DNA from: Candidatus Omnitrophica bacterium UBA6210
GTDB taxonomy: Bacteria > Omnitrophota > Gorgyraeia > Velamenicoccales > Velamenicoccaceae
NCBI GenBank assembly: GCA_002421805.1
Contig: DISM01000001.1
Coordinates: 71,857 to 135,856 of the forward strand
Direction of reading: 5' to 3'
Length of the DNA: 64,000 nt
Below, in pieces: positions 51,764-60,128 of this stretch (the first letter of the stretch is position 1; each line of letters opens with the position of its first letter). The notes beneath the pieces are model-generated. The model searched no databases. It had not been told where the DNA came from and worked only from the letters and a program-made list of their open reading frames with translations. A program made the translations under genes and the position numbers.

Positions 51764-53247
51764 TCTTTACCGACGTAAGACCTTGTGCCGTGGGATTCCT
51801 TCTCGAAATGGCTCACGTTATTCATGAAGTCCTTCACACACGACCCGACGAGAGGATCATAATTACGGTTATGCATGGCCCTCTGGATGCGGCCTGGTTT
51901 TGAATAAAACTCGCGGAACGCCCATGAGCCGAGATCTGCTATTTCAGGAACTGTCAGGTGGTTCGTCGGGATGATCGGCTGATGAAAATCCCACTGTCTG
52001 ATCTTTTTGTTCAGGTCCTCCATGCGCAGGAGGCCTTTTTTGGTCGCCTCATCCCAGATCGGCGAACCGGGGATCGGCGTCAGAAACTGCAGGGCGATGA
52101 TGTCGGGATCGACCTCATCGACGGCCGCAAAGCGCGCCTTGATCTTTTCTTCATTGTCATCCTCAAACCCCATCATCCAGGTCAAGACGGTCGCAATACC
52201 AGCTTCTCTCAACTTAGCCACTGTCTCCTTGACCTGCTCGACGGTAATGCCCTTCTTGATCTTGCGCAGTTCCTCGTCATCAGCAACCTCCAGACCCACC
52301 AGGCACATAAAACATCCGGCGCGCCGCAGATCCTTGAACAGGTCGATGTCGCGGATAAAATACGGCGCCCTGCCCAGCGGCATCCATTTCATCTTGATGT
52401 CCCGGCGCAGGCACTCCTCGATCGTCTCTTCCACGCGCGAACGATACACGTTATAGGTATCGTCCATCATGACGATGACGCGCGTGCCATGTTTGTCATA
52501 TAACAACTCCATCTCGTCAACGACCTTCTTGCCGGAACGATACCGGTAATTTTTCAGGTCCTGATGGCCGCGGGGATCGTACTGCCCCCATTCATAGCAA
52601 AAGGTGCAGGCCGCCGGACACCCGCGGGAATTCCATGTCTCCGAATAATTCTTCCAATAGGTATGACTGACGTAGACATCCATCGGGAACAAGTCGTATG
52701 CCGGCATAGGCAGGCTGTTCAGATCCTGGATCAGCGGCCGATAAGCATTGAGGGTTATCTTGCCGTTATCGCGCCAACAGATGCCGTTGACGCCGGCGAT
52801 GTTCGGCTTGGTCTTGGCCAGCTCTTTTAAAAGCTCACTCAACGTCAGCTCCGCTTCTCCGGCGATACAGAAATCCAGATGCGGATTTTCCTTCATGGTG
52901 AATTCCGACGCGGAGGCATAAAAGATGCCGCCGACGATGATCTTGACATGAGGATAGCGCTCTTTGATCTTGCGCGCTGCTTCGTTGTAAATGAAAACAA
53001 CGGCGAGCCCGCCGGTCGTGTGCAGGATATCGCCGAGATAAACGATGTCGGCGCCGGATTCCCCCACCTTATCCAACATCTGCGCTTCTGTCAGGCCGTG
53101 GGCGCGGCAATCCAAAACAGCCAGCTCCAGGCCAGGGTTATGCTGCCGCAAGAAACCCGCCAATTGCGCATGACCGATGTTAATGGCTTTATGCGTTCCC
53201 CACGTCGCCCAGGCGCCCAACGGTGGCTGAATAAATAAAATCTTCAT
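51760..53247 (-). CDS. Cobalamin-binding radical SAM protein, BchE-like
   Basis: 495 residues. The N-terminal ~130 residues form a B12-binding-type Rossmann domain (MKILFIQPPLGAWATWG, YLGDILHTTGG, IIVGGIFYA); the radical SAM core has the cluster motif RGCPAACTFCYEWG. The C-terminal end RIQRAMHNRNY...CVKDFMNNVSHFE recurs in the partial gene at the right edge. Such enzymes do methylations, ring closures or rearrangements. Position among polyketide genes makes a tailoring role likely. Confidence 0.88.
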   Translation of the reverse strand: MKILFIQPPLGAWATWGTHKAINIGHAQLAGFLRQHNPGLELAVLDCRAHGLTEAQMLDKVGESGADIVYLGDILHTTGGLAVVFIYNEAARKIKERYPHVKIIVGGIFYASASEFTMKENPHLDFCIAGEAELTLSELLKELAKTKPNIAGVNGICWRDNGKITLNAYRPLIQDLNSLPMPAYDLFPMDVYVSHTYWKNYSETWNSRGCPAACTFCYEWGQYDPRGHQDLKNYRYRSGKKVVDEMELLYDKHGTRVIVMMDDTYNVYRSRVEETIEECLRRDIKMKWMPLGRAPYFIRDIDLFKDLRRAGCFMCLVGLEVADDEELRKIKKGITVEQVKETVAKLREAGIATVLTWMMGFEDDNEEKIKARFAAVDEVDPDIIALQFLTPIPGSPIWDEATKKGLLRMEDLNKKIRQWDFHQPIIPTNHLTVPEIADLGSWAFREFYSKPGRIQRAMHNRNYDPLVGSCVKDFMNNVSHFEKESHGTRSYVGKE

Positions 53248-53258
53248 CTCATATCCTC

Positions 53259-54179
53259 CTATCGTGTTACCTGTTGGAAAATCTTCTCTAAGGTCCCGCC
53301 CAAGATGTCTTGGCGGTCCTTTTCCGTTATGTCCAGATCATTCAAGATCCCCATGGACCCCTTGACGTCCTTCTTCGCCGGATAATCACTGCCCCACACA
53401 ATATGTCCAGGTCCAAAAAGTTCCAGCGAAGACATATAATTCGCCATGGTCTCGTCTCCGCTGGTATCCACATAGATACGCTTGAGATAGGCCGATGGGA
53501 GACCGCCCAGGTCCCGGACGAAATTAACCCCTCTGAGCATCGTGTATGTCGCATCATAGCGGTGCGCGATGAAAGGCGTCACCCCGCCGAAATAGGTAAA
53601 GACAAAATTGAGTTTCGGGAACCTCTCGAAAACGCCCGACATGAGCAGTTTGCCCACGCACATGGTCGTTTCAAAAATATACTCGATCACCGGCGTCAGG
53701 AGAGGGTCTTCAACCCTCTCGGACCCGATAGGTTTGACGATCTGGGGATGAACAAAGATCGGCACCCCTTGTTCCTGTGCCAGCGCATAGAGATCGAAAT
53801 ATCGCGGGTCGTCCAAAAACACGCCGTTGGTGCTGGTCGCCAGGGAAACGGCGCGAAAACCCGGATCAGCCAACGCCCGCTTATAGGTATCGATCATTTC
53901 CTTCTTGTCGTCGACCGGAAGCACGGCCGCACCGATAAATTTATCAGGGTACTTACGCAGGATTGCGGCCACCCCTTCATTATAAACCTGCGCCACTCGC
54001 TTTAAACTCCCCAGGCGCAGAAAGGCGTCGGAGGTCGGATAGCTCAGGACCGCGCGGTCGACCCCAGCCTCTTCCATGGCTTTAAGCTGGACTTCAATAT
54101 CACCCCAGGCCTTGGAGTAAAAATGGGCGCAACTCGTGATTTCCGGCGGCAACCAGTGACTATGGGCGTCAATGATCAT
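53259..54179 (-). CDS. Amidohydrolase-2 family protein, possible aromatic decarboxylase
   Basis: 306 residues. TIM-barrel family that includes ACMSD and gamma-resorcylate decarboxylase. DAHSHW gives the first two His ligands, FVHPQ the third and VWGSDYP the Asp. The expected HxGG catalytic His position reads TYFGG, so His is Tyr, which may mean an altered reaction. In a polyketide setting it could decarboxylate or hydrolyse an aromatic acid. The longest gap here (54180-54266) holds a repeat. Confidence 0.82.
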   Translation of the reverse strand: MIIDAHSHWLPPEITSCAHFYSKAWGDIEVQLKAMEEAGVDRAVLSYPTSDAFLRLGSLKRVAQVYNEGVAAILRKYPDKFIGAAVLPVDDKKEMIDTYKRALADPGFRAVSLATSTNGVFLDDPRYFDLYALAQEQGVPIFVHPQIVKPIGSERVEDPLLTPVIEYIFETTMCVGKLLMSGVFERFPKLNFVFTYFGGVTPFIAHRYDATYTMLRGVNFVRDLGGLPSAYLKRIYVDTSGDETMANYMSSLELFGPGHIVWGSDYPAKKDVKGSMGILNDLDITEKDRQDILGGTLEKIFQQVTR

Positions 54180-54181
54180 AT

Positions 54182-54250
54182 GAGTTCGTTGAGTTTATAG
54201 AGTTCGTTGAGTCCATAGAGTTTTTTAACTCAAAAACCCAATAAACTCAA
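54182..54250. repeat. Direct and inverted GAGTT repeats
   Basis: Two adjacent 18-base copies (54182-54199 and 54200-54217, 16 identical) of GAGTTCGTTGAGTTTATA type, and TTGAGTTTAT (54189-54198) pairs perfectly with ATAAACTCAA (54241-54250). Intergenic, between lipoprotein and amidohydrolase genes. Confidence 0.65.
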
Positions 54251-54266
54251 GAGACTCAAAAAACCA

Positions 54267-54950
54267 TCAATTTAACGGTTCCAGGCTGACATCATCCACA
54301 TCGATCGCGCCCTTGGCGATGGCGATCGGCTCAAACTGAAAACTCATGATGGGGAAATCCAGGGTGCCGTTGACATCCGCTGTCGGAGGCTGCCAATCTC
54401 CCCTCGGGAAAAACTGGTCAAAGGGGCAAACAACCTGCTTCCAGCCTTTTGTGTCGTCCGTCACCATGAAACGGAACATCTCGCCGCCCGCGTCCTTGAC
54501 ATCAAAAGCCATCCGCATGCCCGACGCCGTGCCGTAGAGATAAAAACTGATCGCGCCGTAGCTCGACCAGGCGATATCCTGCGGTTTTTTCGTCCAGCGG
54601 TCCGCGCCCTTCACATCCAGGTTGAATCCCCGCGCCACCCAGATATAGCCGCCGCTGACGGCATCATAATCGATCTTCAGGGACTGCTCGCCGGACTTTT
54701 TGTTCTCCTTGTCGGCGCTGACGGTCACGCTGGAACCGTTGCCTGCGCCCGCGTCAATGGTCCCTTCCTTGGGGTCCATGACGATCGGCCCTTCGAAATC
54801 ATCCAGGACAAAGGCCTTCGGCGCCTCCTGGGCCTGAACACAGCCTGCCACAAGCAAAACCGACAGAAAGAACAATTTTCCCGCCCTTGCCGGGACCTTG
54901 CCGAAAAACCTTGATACGCGCTTCCGGGCATCTCTGCATGAATGCATCAT
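54267..54950 (-). CDS. Lipoprotein with a carbohydrate-binding-like beta domain
   Basis: 227 residues. The hydrophobic stretch ends LLVAGC, a lipobox, after a longer than usual basic N-terminus. The body, VLDDFEG, SLKIDYDAVSGGYIWVARGF, WSSYGAISFYLYGTASG, and an ending with SFQFEP and IDVDDVSLEPL, fits a CBM11/CIA30-like jelly roll. It lies in the polyketide cluster, where it might act in export, but no direct link is shown. Confidence 0.72.
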   Translation of the reverse strand: MMHSCRDARKRVSRFFGKVPARAGKLFFLSVLLVAGCVQAQEAPKAFVLDDFEGPIVMDPKEGTIDAGAGNGSSVTVSADKENKKSGEQSLKIDYDAVSGGYIWVARGFNLDVKGADRWTKKPQDIAWSSYGAISFYLYGTASGMRMAFDVKDAGGEMFRFMVTDDTKGWKQVVCPFDQFFPRGDWQPPTADVNGTLDFPIMSFQFEPIAIAKGAIDVDDVSLEPLN

Positions 54951-54965
54951 GATCTTAACTCCTTA

Positions 54966-55739
54966 TTATTTAACCGGATGATTTTGTTTCAATGGGATGA
55001 CCGGTTTTGTCCACGGCGTTTGCTGATTGATGACCGATATCTCCAGGGGACAGACATTCGCCGGAACCGTCAAGGCGAACTTGACCGCGTTCTCGATCGC
55101 CTCTGTCGACATGAGCCGGCCCCGGTCTTCAGAGACATCCTTGAGCTTGCCCGTCAGCTCCGTGTCTGTCACGCCCGGCAGCAACGATGTCACCTTGATG
55201 CCGTAATCGCGCATCTCCCAAAAGAGCCCCTTGCCGAACTTGCGCAAGGCCCACTTCAAAGAGGTGTATACGATGAAATTCCTCGGCGGCGGATCGACCA
55301 TGGTAGAGCCGGAAACCATATTAATGACCGCCCCGCCTTTGTTTTCGACAAAGTGGTTGATGATCAGGCGCGTCAGCATCACGTATCCGAAATAATTGGT
55401 ATACATGAGCTTTTCGATGTCTTCCAGCGGCTGCTGGTGGAACGGATACTGGCTCGAAACACCGGCGTTATTGATGAGCGCATCGATCTTCTTGTATTCC
55501 CTGATCGAAACCTTGACAAGGTTCTCCAGGTCCGCCTGCTTGCTGACGTCGCAGGGCACGGCCAGGACTTTGACGCCATAGGCCTTGGCGATCTCGGCCG
55601 CGGCCGCCTCCAATGTCTCTCTGCCCCTTGCCGCGATCACAAGGTTCACGCCTTCTTTCGCCAGGCTTTCGGCGATGGCGCGGCCGATGCCGCGGCTGGC
55701 GCCGGTGATGATGACTACCTTTCCTTTCAACTGTTCCAT
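54966..55739 (-). CDS. Short-chain dehydrogenase/reductase, candidate ketoreductase
   Basis: 257 residues. NAD(P)-binding TGASRGIG, NNAG, and the active site Ser in MVSGS with Tyr and Lys in YTSLK are all present. A likely ketoreductase acting on the polyketide chain or product, from location next to an ACP/KS core. It overlaps the MFS gene by 13 bases. Confidence 0.9.
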   Translation of the reverse strand: MEQLKGKVVIITGASRGIGRAIAESLAKEGVNLVIAARGRETLEAAAAEIAKAYGVKVLAVPCDVSKQADLENLVKVSIREYKKIDALINNAGVSSQYPFHQQPLEDIEKLMYTNYFGYVMLTRLIINHFVENKGGAVINMVSGSTMVDPPPRNFIVYTSLKWALRKFGKGLFWEMRDYGIKVTSLLPGVTDTELTGKLKDVSEDRGRLMSTEAIENAVKFALTVPANVCPLEISVINQQTPWTKPVIPLKQNHPVK

Positions 55740-56917
55740 TTTTTCTCCCCCTGTAATATTCTATCTGTCTGCAGATACATCAAAAATAAGACAACCGCGA
55801 AAATCACAAATCCCAGCACAAACCCTCGCTGCATGACCCAGCCGCCGACGATCACGCCCAGCCCGCCGGAGACGAACCGCACGGAACTGTTGAGGCTTGA
55901 TATCTCCTTGATGTAGCGCTTGTTCAGGTCCGTTAAATGCGTCGAGAGCCCTGCGTGGTTCATTGTCCATCCCAACCCCCAGATGAACAGGATGACGAAC
56001 AGGGCGGCCACGGCCTTAAAAAAGATAAGGATCCCTAAAGACAGGACCATCAAAAACAAGCCCATCTTGAGTGTCGGGATGCGGCCCTGGCGGTCGGACA
56101 AAAACCCGCCCAGCGCCTCACCGAAGATGCCGGCGATACCCGCCATGGTCAGCACCATCGATACAAGGAACTGGCGCAGGCCCAGCTCCTGCGCAAAATA
56201 CACCCCCAGCCACTGCCGCACGCCGTGATACAGCATACTGATCAAAAAGATGTAGGCAAAGGCCGCCAGGATCCCGCGGTCCCGGAAGGCCTCGGCATAC
56301 CGCAGGCCCACCTGGTCCTGCCTCTCGGCAGAGCCGAGAGGCGAGCCGGCGAGCGTCGCCGGAAAATGGCGCGCCGTCAGAAAAGCCGTGACGGCGCCCA
56401 GGACAGCCGGGATAAAGAACATGGCCCTCCAGGGGATGATGCCGCTCAAGAAAAGCCCGCTTAAGTCCGCGATAAAAGTCGCGCTGAAAAACAGCCCGAC
56501 AGCTTTACCCCTGCCGTCTTGCGGGGCGTGGTCCGCGATATAGATCAGCGACAGCGGCGTGATGGCCGCGGCAAAAACGCCGACAAGCAACCTGTAAACA
56601 AAGAGCTGTGAAATATCGGCGGCGATCCCGGACAAAAAACTGAAAACCGAAAAACACAAGAGGCTCGCCACGGCGATATGCCGGTTCTCAAAGACGCGCG
56701 TCAAGGGGCCGTAGAGGAGCGCCATGATGCCGTAAGGCAGCATGTAGGCCCAGTTGATACGACCCGCCACAAAATCAGAGATACCGAAATCAGAGGCGAT
56801 GGACGGCACAATGGCCGACACCGACGCCACGTTAAAAGCAATACAAAACCCCTGCAGGCACAATATCGAAAAATCAGAACGCTTGATAGCAACCTCTTTA
56901 AATCTGCTAATGTCCAA
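55727..56917 (-). CDS. MFS transporter, candidate product exporter
   Basis: 396 residues with twelve predicted membrane segments. GPLTRVFENRHIAVAS after helix 2 and SDRQGRIPTLKMG after helix 8 are MFS signature loops. The start is a TTG (reading MDISRF after GGAATTGGAC); no nearby ATG. It probably exports the cluster's product. Substrate not readable from sequence. Confidence 0.85.
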   Translation of the reverse strand: MDISRFKEVAIKRSDFSILCLQGFCIAFNVASVSAIVPSIASDFGISDFVAGRINWAYMLPYGIMALLYGPLTRVFENRHIAVASLLCFSVFSFLSGIAADISQLFVYRLLVGVFAAAITPLSLIYIADHAPQDGRGKAVGLFFSATFIADLSGLFLSGIIPWRAMFFIPAVLGAVTAFLTARHFPATLAGSPLGSAERQDQVGLRYAEAFRDRGILAAFAYIFLISMLYHGVRQWLGVYFAQELGLRQFLVSMVLTMAGIAGIFGEALGGFLSDRQGRIPTLKMGLFLMVLSLGILIFFKAVAALFVILFIWGLGWTMNHAGLSTHLTDLNKRYIKEISSLNSSVRFVSGGLGVIVGGWVMQRGFVLGFVIFAVVLFLMYLQTDRILQGEKKWNS

Positions 56918-57011
56918 TTCCTAAATCCGAATGACGAATAAATTCTTAATGTCAAAGGTCAAAATAACGAAGCCCCAAACTTCGGACATTCATCATTTGG
57001 AATTCGGAATT
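56917..57011. repeat. Intergenic AATTCCGAAT-type repeat
   Basis: The gap between the MFS gene and the SRPBCC gene holds AATTCC...GGAATTCGGAATT at its ends and CCGAATGACGAAT near its middle, a composition like interspersed repeats of environmental genomes. No gene fits in it. Confidence 0.5.
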
Positions 57012-57453
57012 AAACTTGCGCAGCTTCTTTTTCTATCACTCTTTTGAAAATTTCCAGGTTCTCCTTGGAGTGCTTATTGATGAACCCTTCCACCTGTTCG
57101 TCGTTAAACTTCGCCTTCTTGTCCATCGTAAAATGCTGGATCCAGGTCAGGATGACGCCTTCCTGTGTCGGCGTATAAAGCCAGATGATCTTCATGTATT
57201 CAAAAGGGAATTTCGGGTCGAGCCTCTCGGCATACGCAAAATAATCTTTTTTGAACAGGAGCCTGAAAGACTGCCAGGAACGCCCCTCGTCATCCGTCAG
57301 CTGAAAAACGATCTTGTTGTCCTCTTTTTTGACGACTTTGGCCTCTTTGTATTCGCCGCCGAACAACTCCGTCCAGCGCGGGATATCGTTGGAGATATCG
57401 AAAATCTTTTCGTATGGTGCATTGATTAAAATGGAGTTACACGTGTGCCCCAT
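57010..57453 (-). CDS. SRPBCC-family protein, polyketide cyclase/aromatase-like
   Basis: 147 residues with the helix-grip pattern of the START/Bet v1-like fold: NSILINAPYEKIFDISNDIPRWTELFGG at the start and a long C-terminal helix (EGFINKHSKENLEIFKRVIEKEA). Type II PKS cyclases of the TcmN/aromatase kind share this fold. In this cluster a role in folding or dehydrating a polyketide chain is likely. 69 bases separate it from the PF04199-type gene upstream. Confidence 0.82.
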   Translation of the reverse strand: MGHTCNSILINAPYEKIFDISNDIPRWTELFGGEYKEAKVVKKEDNKIVFQLTDDEGRSWQSFRLLFKKDYFAYAERLDPKFPFEYMKIIWLYTPTQEGVILTWIQHFTMDKKAKFNDEQVEGFINKHSKENLEIFKRVIEKEAAQV

Positions 57454-57522
57454 GATAGACCTCTCAATTTCTGCTGAATGCGTTTGTCTGAAATTGACCC
57501 CGAGCCCTCTCCTCTTTGGCGT

Positions 57523-58359
57523 CTATCGCAGAGGCGAGGGGCCTTTCTTTTCTGGTTCCTCTAGAATTGCAACCGCCCGCGTCCATCCGGCGCCGGCGTC
57601 CTTCACGTTTACGGGAAAACAACACACCTTAAAACCGAAGGGCTTCGGGATGGCCCCCAAATTGCCCATGCGTTCCATGTGGGCGTATTCGCGCCTCCGG
57701 CCCAAAAAGTGGCACGGCCATATCTTCTGTTTATCTTTGGTATCCAGAAATTCCCTGAACATCTCAAAACACGGCCGGTCCAGGCCGATCGCATCGATAC
57801 CGAGCATCTTGACGCCCTGGTCCAGGATATACTCCAGGGCGTCGGGAAGCATGCCCACGTATTTGTGGACGTAGTCCGACGTCCCCAGGAGCTTATCTCC
57901 TCCTGTATAGATAAGGACGATGTCGTTCTTTTCGAGCTTATAGGAGATACGCTTGAGGGCGGCGATAACATCGGCCTTCGTAATGTTCTCTGGGTATTTC
58001 AGGCGCGTAAAATCAAGGACAACGCCGGCGCCATAGCACCATTCCAAAGGAAGCTCGGCGATCTTCTTTGCGGATTTGCCCCGGCACGTCGAACCGTAAT
58101 GGAACGGCGCATCCACGTGCGTGCCCATATGGACAGAGGCATGGACGATCTCCAGAGACAGCATCTCGGCATCCGGGATCTCGTGCGGTTGAGCAACGCG
58201 CTCGCCTTTTTTAAAACGCTCGGCGCCGCCGGGCTCCCGGGCCATGACCACCTCGTTGAAGTGCTCGACGCCTGTCGCATGAGAGATCCTGTCGATCTTC
58301 GCCGCGTGGGTCTCGACCAGCGTGTCGTCAACGGGCAGGCTTAAATCGATGAACCGCAT
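57523..58359 (-). CDS. Cyclase-family (kynurenine formamidase-like) protein
   Basis: 278 residues. The metal-binding motif HMGTHVDAPFHYG, with DLSLPVDDTL at the start and VGMLPDALEYILDQGVKMLGIDAIGLDRP, marks the PF04199 cyclase family, which includes kynurenine formamidases and cyclases of polyketide pathways. ATG 58359 overlaps the ACP end by one or two bases. Expected to be a zinc or manganese hydrolase/cyclase. Confidence 0.85.
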   Translation of the reverse strand: MRFIDLSLPVDDTLVETHAAKIDRISHATGVEHFNEVVMAREPGGAERFKKGERVAQPHEIPDAEMLSLEIVHASVHMGTHVDAPFHYGSTCRGKSAKKIAELPLEWCYGAGVVLDFTRLKYPENITKADVIAALKRISYKLEKNDIVLIYTGGDKLLGTSDYVHKYVGMLPDALEYILDQGVKMLGIDAIGLDRPCFEMFREFLDTKDKQKIWPCHFLGRRREYAHMERMGNLGAIPKPFGFKVCCFPVNVKDAGAGWTRAVAILEEPEKKGPSPLR

Positions 58360-58360
58360 C

Positions 58361-58594
58361 TTAACCTTTCTTCTGATTGATGACGCCGGCGATCTGATCA
58401 AGCGTCTGGTATTTCGTCACTTCTTTTTCGCCAAGCTGCACGCCGAACTCTTTCTGGAGGGCGATGCAGACCTCGACCATCTCCGTCGAATCCACGCCCA
58501 GGCTCTGCTCAAGGGTCTGGCCTTCCTTCAGCTCTTCCGGCCTGACTTTAAGCAGTTTTACGACCACGTCCTTTACCTTTCCTTTTGTGTCCAT
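58361..58594 (-). CDS. Acyl carrier protein
   Basis: 77 residues. The phosphopantetheine site is GVDSTEMVE with Ser near residue 36, in place of the usual DSL; the rest (LKVRPEELKEGQTLEQSLGVDS, GEKEVTKYQTLDQIAGVI) fits an ACP. It serves the neighbouring KS pair. The start follows AAGGAGG in a structured leader shared with the lipoprotein gene at 28.5 kb. Confidence 0.93.
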   Translation of the reverse strand: MDTKGKVKDVVVKLLKVRPEELKEGQTLEQSLGVDSTEMVEVCIALQKEFGVQLGEKEVTKYQTLDQIAGVINQKKG

Positions 58595-58595
58595 C

Positions 58596-58644
58596 TAACC
58601 TCCTTAATTTTGCCTATAACTAGGCCCTTTCCTTACAAAATTAA
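58596..58644 (-). promoter_or_regulatory. Structured 5' leader element, copy 2
   Basis: Minus strand AATTTTG pairs with CAAAATT (58606-58612 with 58636-58642), inner GCCTA pairs with TAGGC, and the AAGGAAAGGG between the arms is kept. It ends in the AAGGAGG of the ACP gene. Compared with copy 1 at 28532-28579, a G-C pair is A-T here. Confidence 0.7.
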
Positions 58645-58661
58645 TCCCGAGTCTGCGTAGG

Positions 58662-58862
58662 AAATTTTTGCCGGATGACCATGGCAAAAATTTACAAGCG
58701 TTGAGACGAGGGATAAACGCTTATTCCTTAATCCCGCCTCCGGCGGGATTAACTCCGAGTGTAGCTGAAAAATTTCTGGATGCCCGCCGAGACTCTGGCG
58801 AGGCTGGGTGCATCCAGAAATTTTTAGCTGTTTACACAAGGAGTAAAGTTAATTCCTTCATC
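58662..58862 (-). repeat. Hairpin array and palindromic element C upstream of ACP
   Basis: AAATTTTTGCC (58662-58672) pairs with GGCAAAAATTT (58683-58693); AATCCCGCC/GGCGGGATT hairpin (58730-58750); ACTCC (58752) with GGAGT (58840); and AGCTGAAAAATTTCTGGATGC (58763-58783) with GCATCCAGAAATTTTTAGCT (58810-58829). Element A at 19.8 kb is a near copy in the opposite orientation. No gene is seen in 58595-58892. Confidence 0.78.
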
Positions 58863-58892
58863 CCTGTCTGCCGGCAGGCAGATTGTCTATCA

Positions 58893-60128
58893 CTACACCT
58901 TTTCTAAAGCCACGACCGCATTGATCCCGGCGCGGCCACGGGAGATCACCAGCGCTTTTTTGATCTCTGCCGGCCTGGCTTTATCCACAACGTAATCCAG
59001 CCCCGTGCAGCGGGAATCGATATTCTTCAGGTTCAATGTCGGAGGGATCAGGCCGTGCTCCATGGCCAATAACGTCACGATGATGTCGACAGCGCCCGAC
59101 GCCCCCAGGAGATTGCCGAACATGGTCTTGGGCGCGCTGACCGGCAGATGCGCCGCACGGCCGCCAAAAACCTCTTTGATGGCCGCCACCTCGCTCACAT
59201 CGCCTTCCAGGGTCGCCGCGCCGTCCAAAGAAATGTAATCGATGTCTTGCGGCTTGTATCCGGCGTCATCCAGGGCCATGCGGATGGCGCGCGCCAGCTC
59301 TTTGCCGTCAGGATTCGCCTTGATCCGGTCCACGCCGTCGCAGCTCGTGCCGTAACCGATGATATAACCGTAAGGTTTTCTGCCGCGCGCGTCAACCCGC
59401 TCCTGCGGCTCAAAGATCATGATACCGGCGCCTTCTCCGACGACAAAACCAGCCCTGTCTCTATCGAACGGCTTATACGCGGACTCTGGATGCTCGTTGT
59501 CTGTGGACAAGTCGCCGTTCGTATTGCAGCACAGAAGCCCATAGGGCGACAGAGGCGCTTCCATGCCCCCGGCCAGGATAAAATCCACCTTGTTCTTGGC
59601 CAGGATCTTGGCCCCGTGGCCGATGGCCATCAAAGAGCTGGCCCTGTCGGACACAACGGTCTTGGAATACCCTTTGATGCCGTAATAAATGGAGACCTGC
59701 CCCTGTGGCGCCGCCGGAAACCAAGCCGAAGCCATATAGGGGCTCACCCCTTCCCGGCCTTCGAGATAGAGGTCGCGCAACTCCGTTTCTCCGTAGAGCC
59801 ACCCGCCCAAGGCATTGCCCATGAATATCCCGATATGGTTCAGGTTCTCTTTGGTCAGGTCGATGCCGGCATCCTTCAGGGCCATCTCGGAGGCGATCAG
59901 GGCCATATGGGAAAACGGGTCTATCTTCTGAAGCAGGCGCGAAGAGATATGGGAGTAAGCGTCCAGTTGATGGATCTGCCCTCCGATATGCGACGGATAC
60001 AACTGCGCGTCGTAACGGTCGATCACCTTGATCTCGGAACGGCCGGCCTTGATATTGGCCCAGAAGACCTTCTTGTCCATCCCGGAGGGAGCCACGATGC
60101 CGATACCTGTGATGGCGATCTTTTTCAT
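58893..60128 (-). CDS. Beta-ketoacyl synthase-like KS-beta, chain length factor type
   Basis: 411 residues of the KAS fold. All three catalytic positions are changed: Cys to Arg (VVSDRASSLMAIG where KS has STxC), the first His to Asp (SLDGAATLEGD) and the second His to Asn (MFGNLLGASG). It keeps the overall motifs TGIGIVAPSG and LAGGMEAPLSPYG. Together with the catalytic KS-alpha it fits the non-catalytic partner (chain length factor) of type II systems. Coupled to KS-alpha by TAATG. Confidence 0.88.
   Translation of the reverse strand: MKKIAITGIGIVAPSGMDKKVFWANIKAGRSEIKVIDRYDAQLYPSHIGGQIHQLDAYSHISSRLLQKIDPFSHMALIASEMALKDAGIDLTKENLNHIGIFMGNALGGWLYGETELRDLYLEGREGVSPYMASAWFPAAPQGQVSIYYGIKGYSKTVVSDRASSLMAIGHGAKILAKNKVDFILAGGMEAPLSPYGLLCCNTNGDLSTDNEHPESAYKPFDRDRAGFVVGEGAGIMIFEPQERVDARGRKPYGYIIGYGTSCDGVDRIKANPDGKELARAIRMALDDAGYKPQDIDYISLDGAATLEGDVSEVAAIKEVFGGRAAHLPVSAPKTMFGNLLGASGAVDIIVTLLAMEHGLIPPTLNLKNIDSRCTGLDYVVDKARPAEIKKALVISRGRAGINAVVALEKV

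Noticed and set aside
58596..58644. Known riboswitch (preQ1, c-di-GMP, fluoride or cobalamin)
   Set aside because: The conserved strand and stem lengths do not fit the consensus of any of these as I know them; the element is recorded as unassigned.
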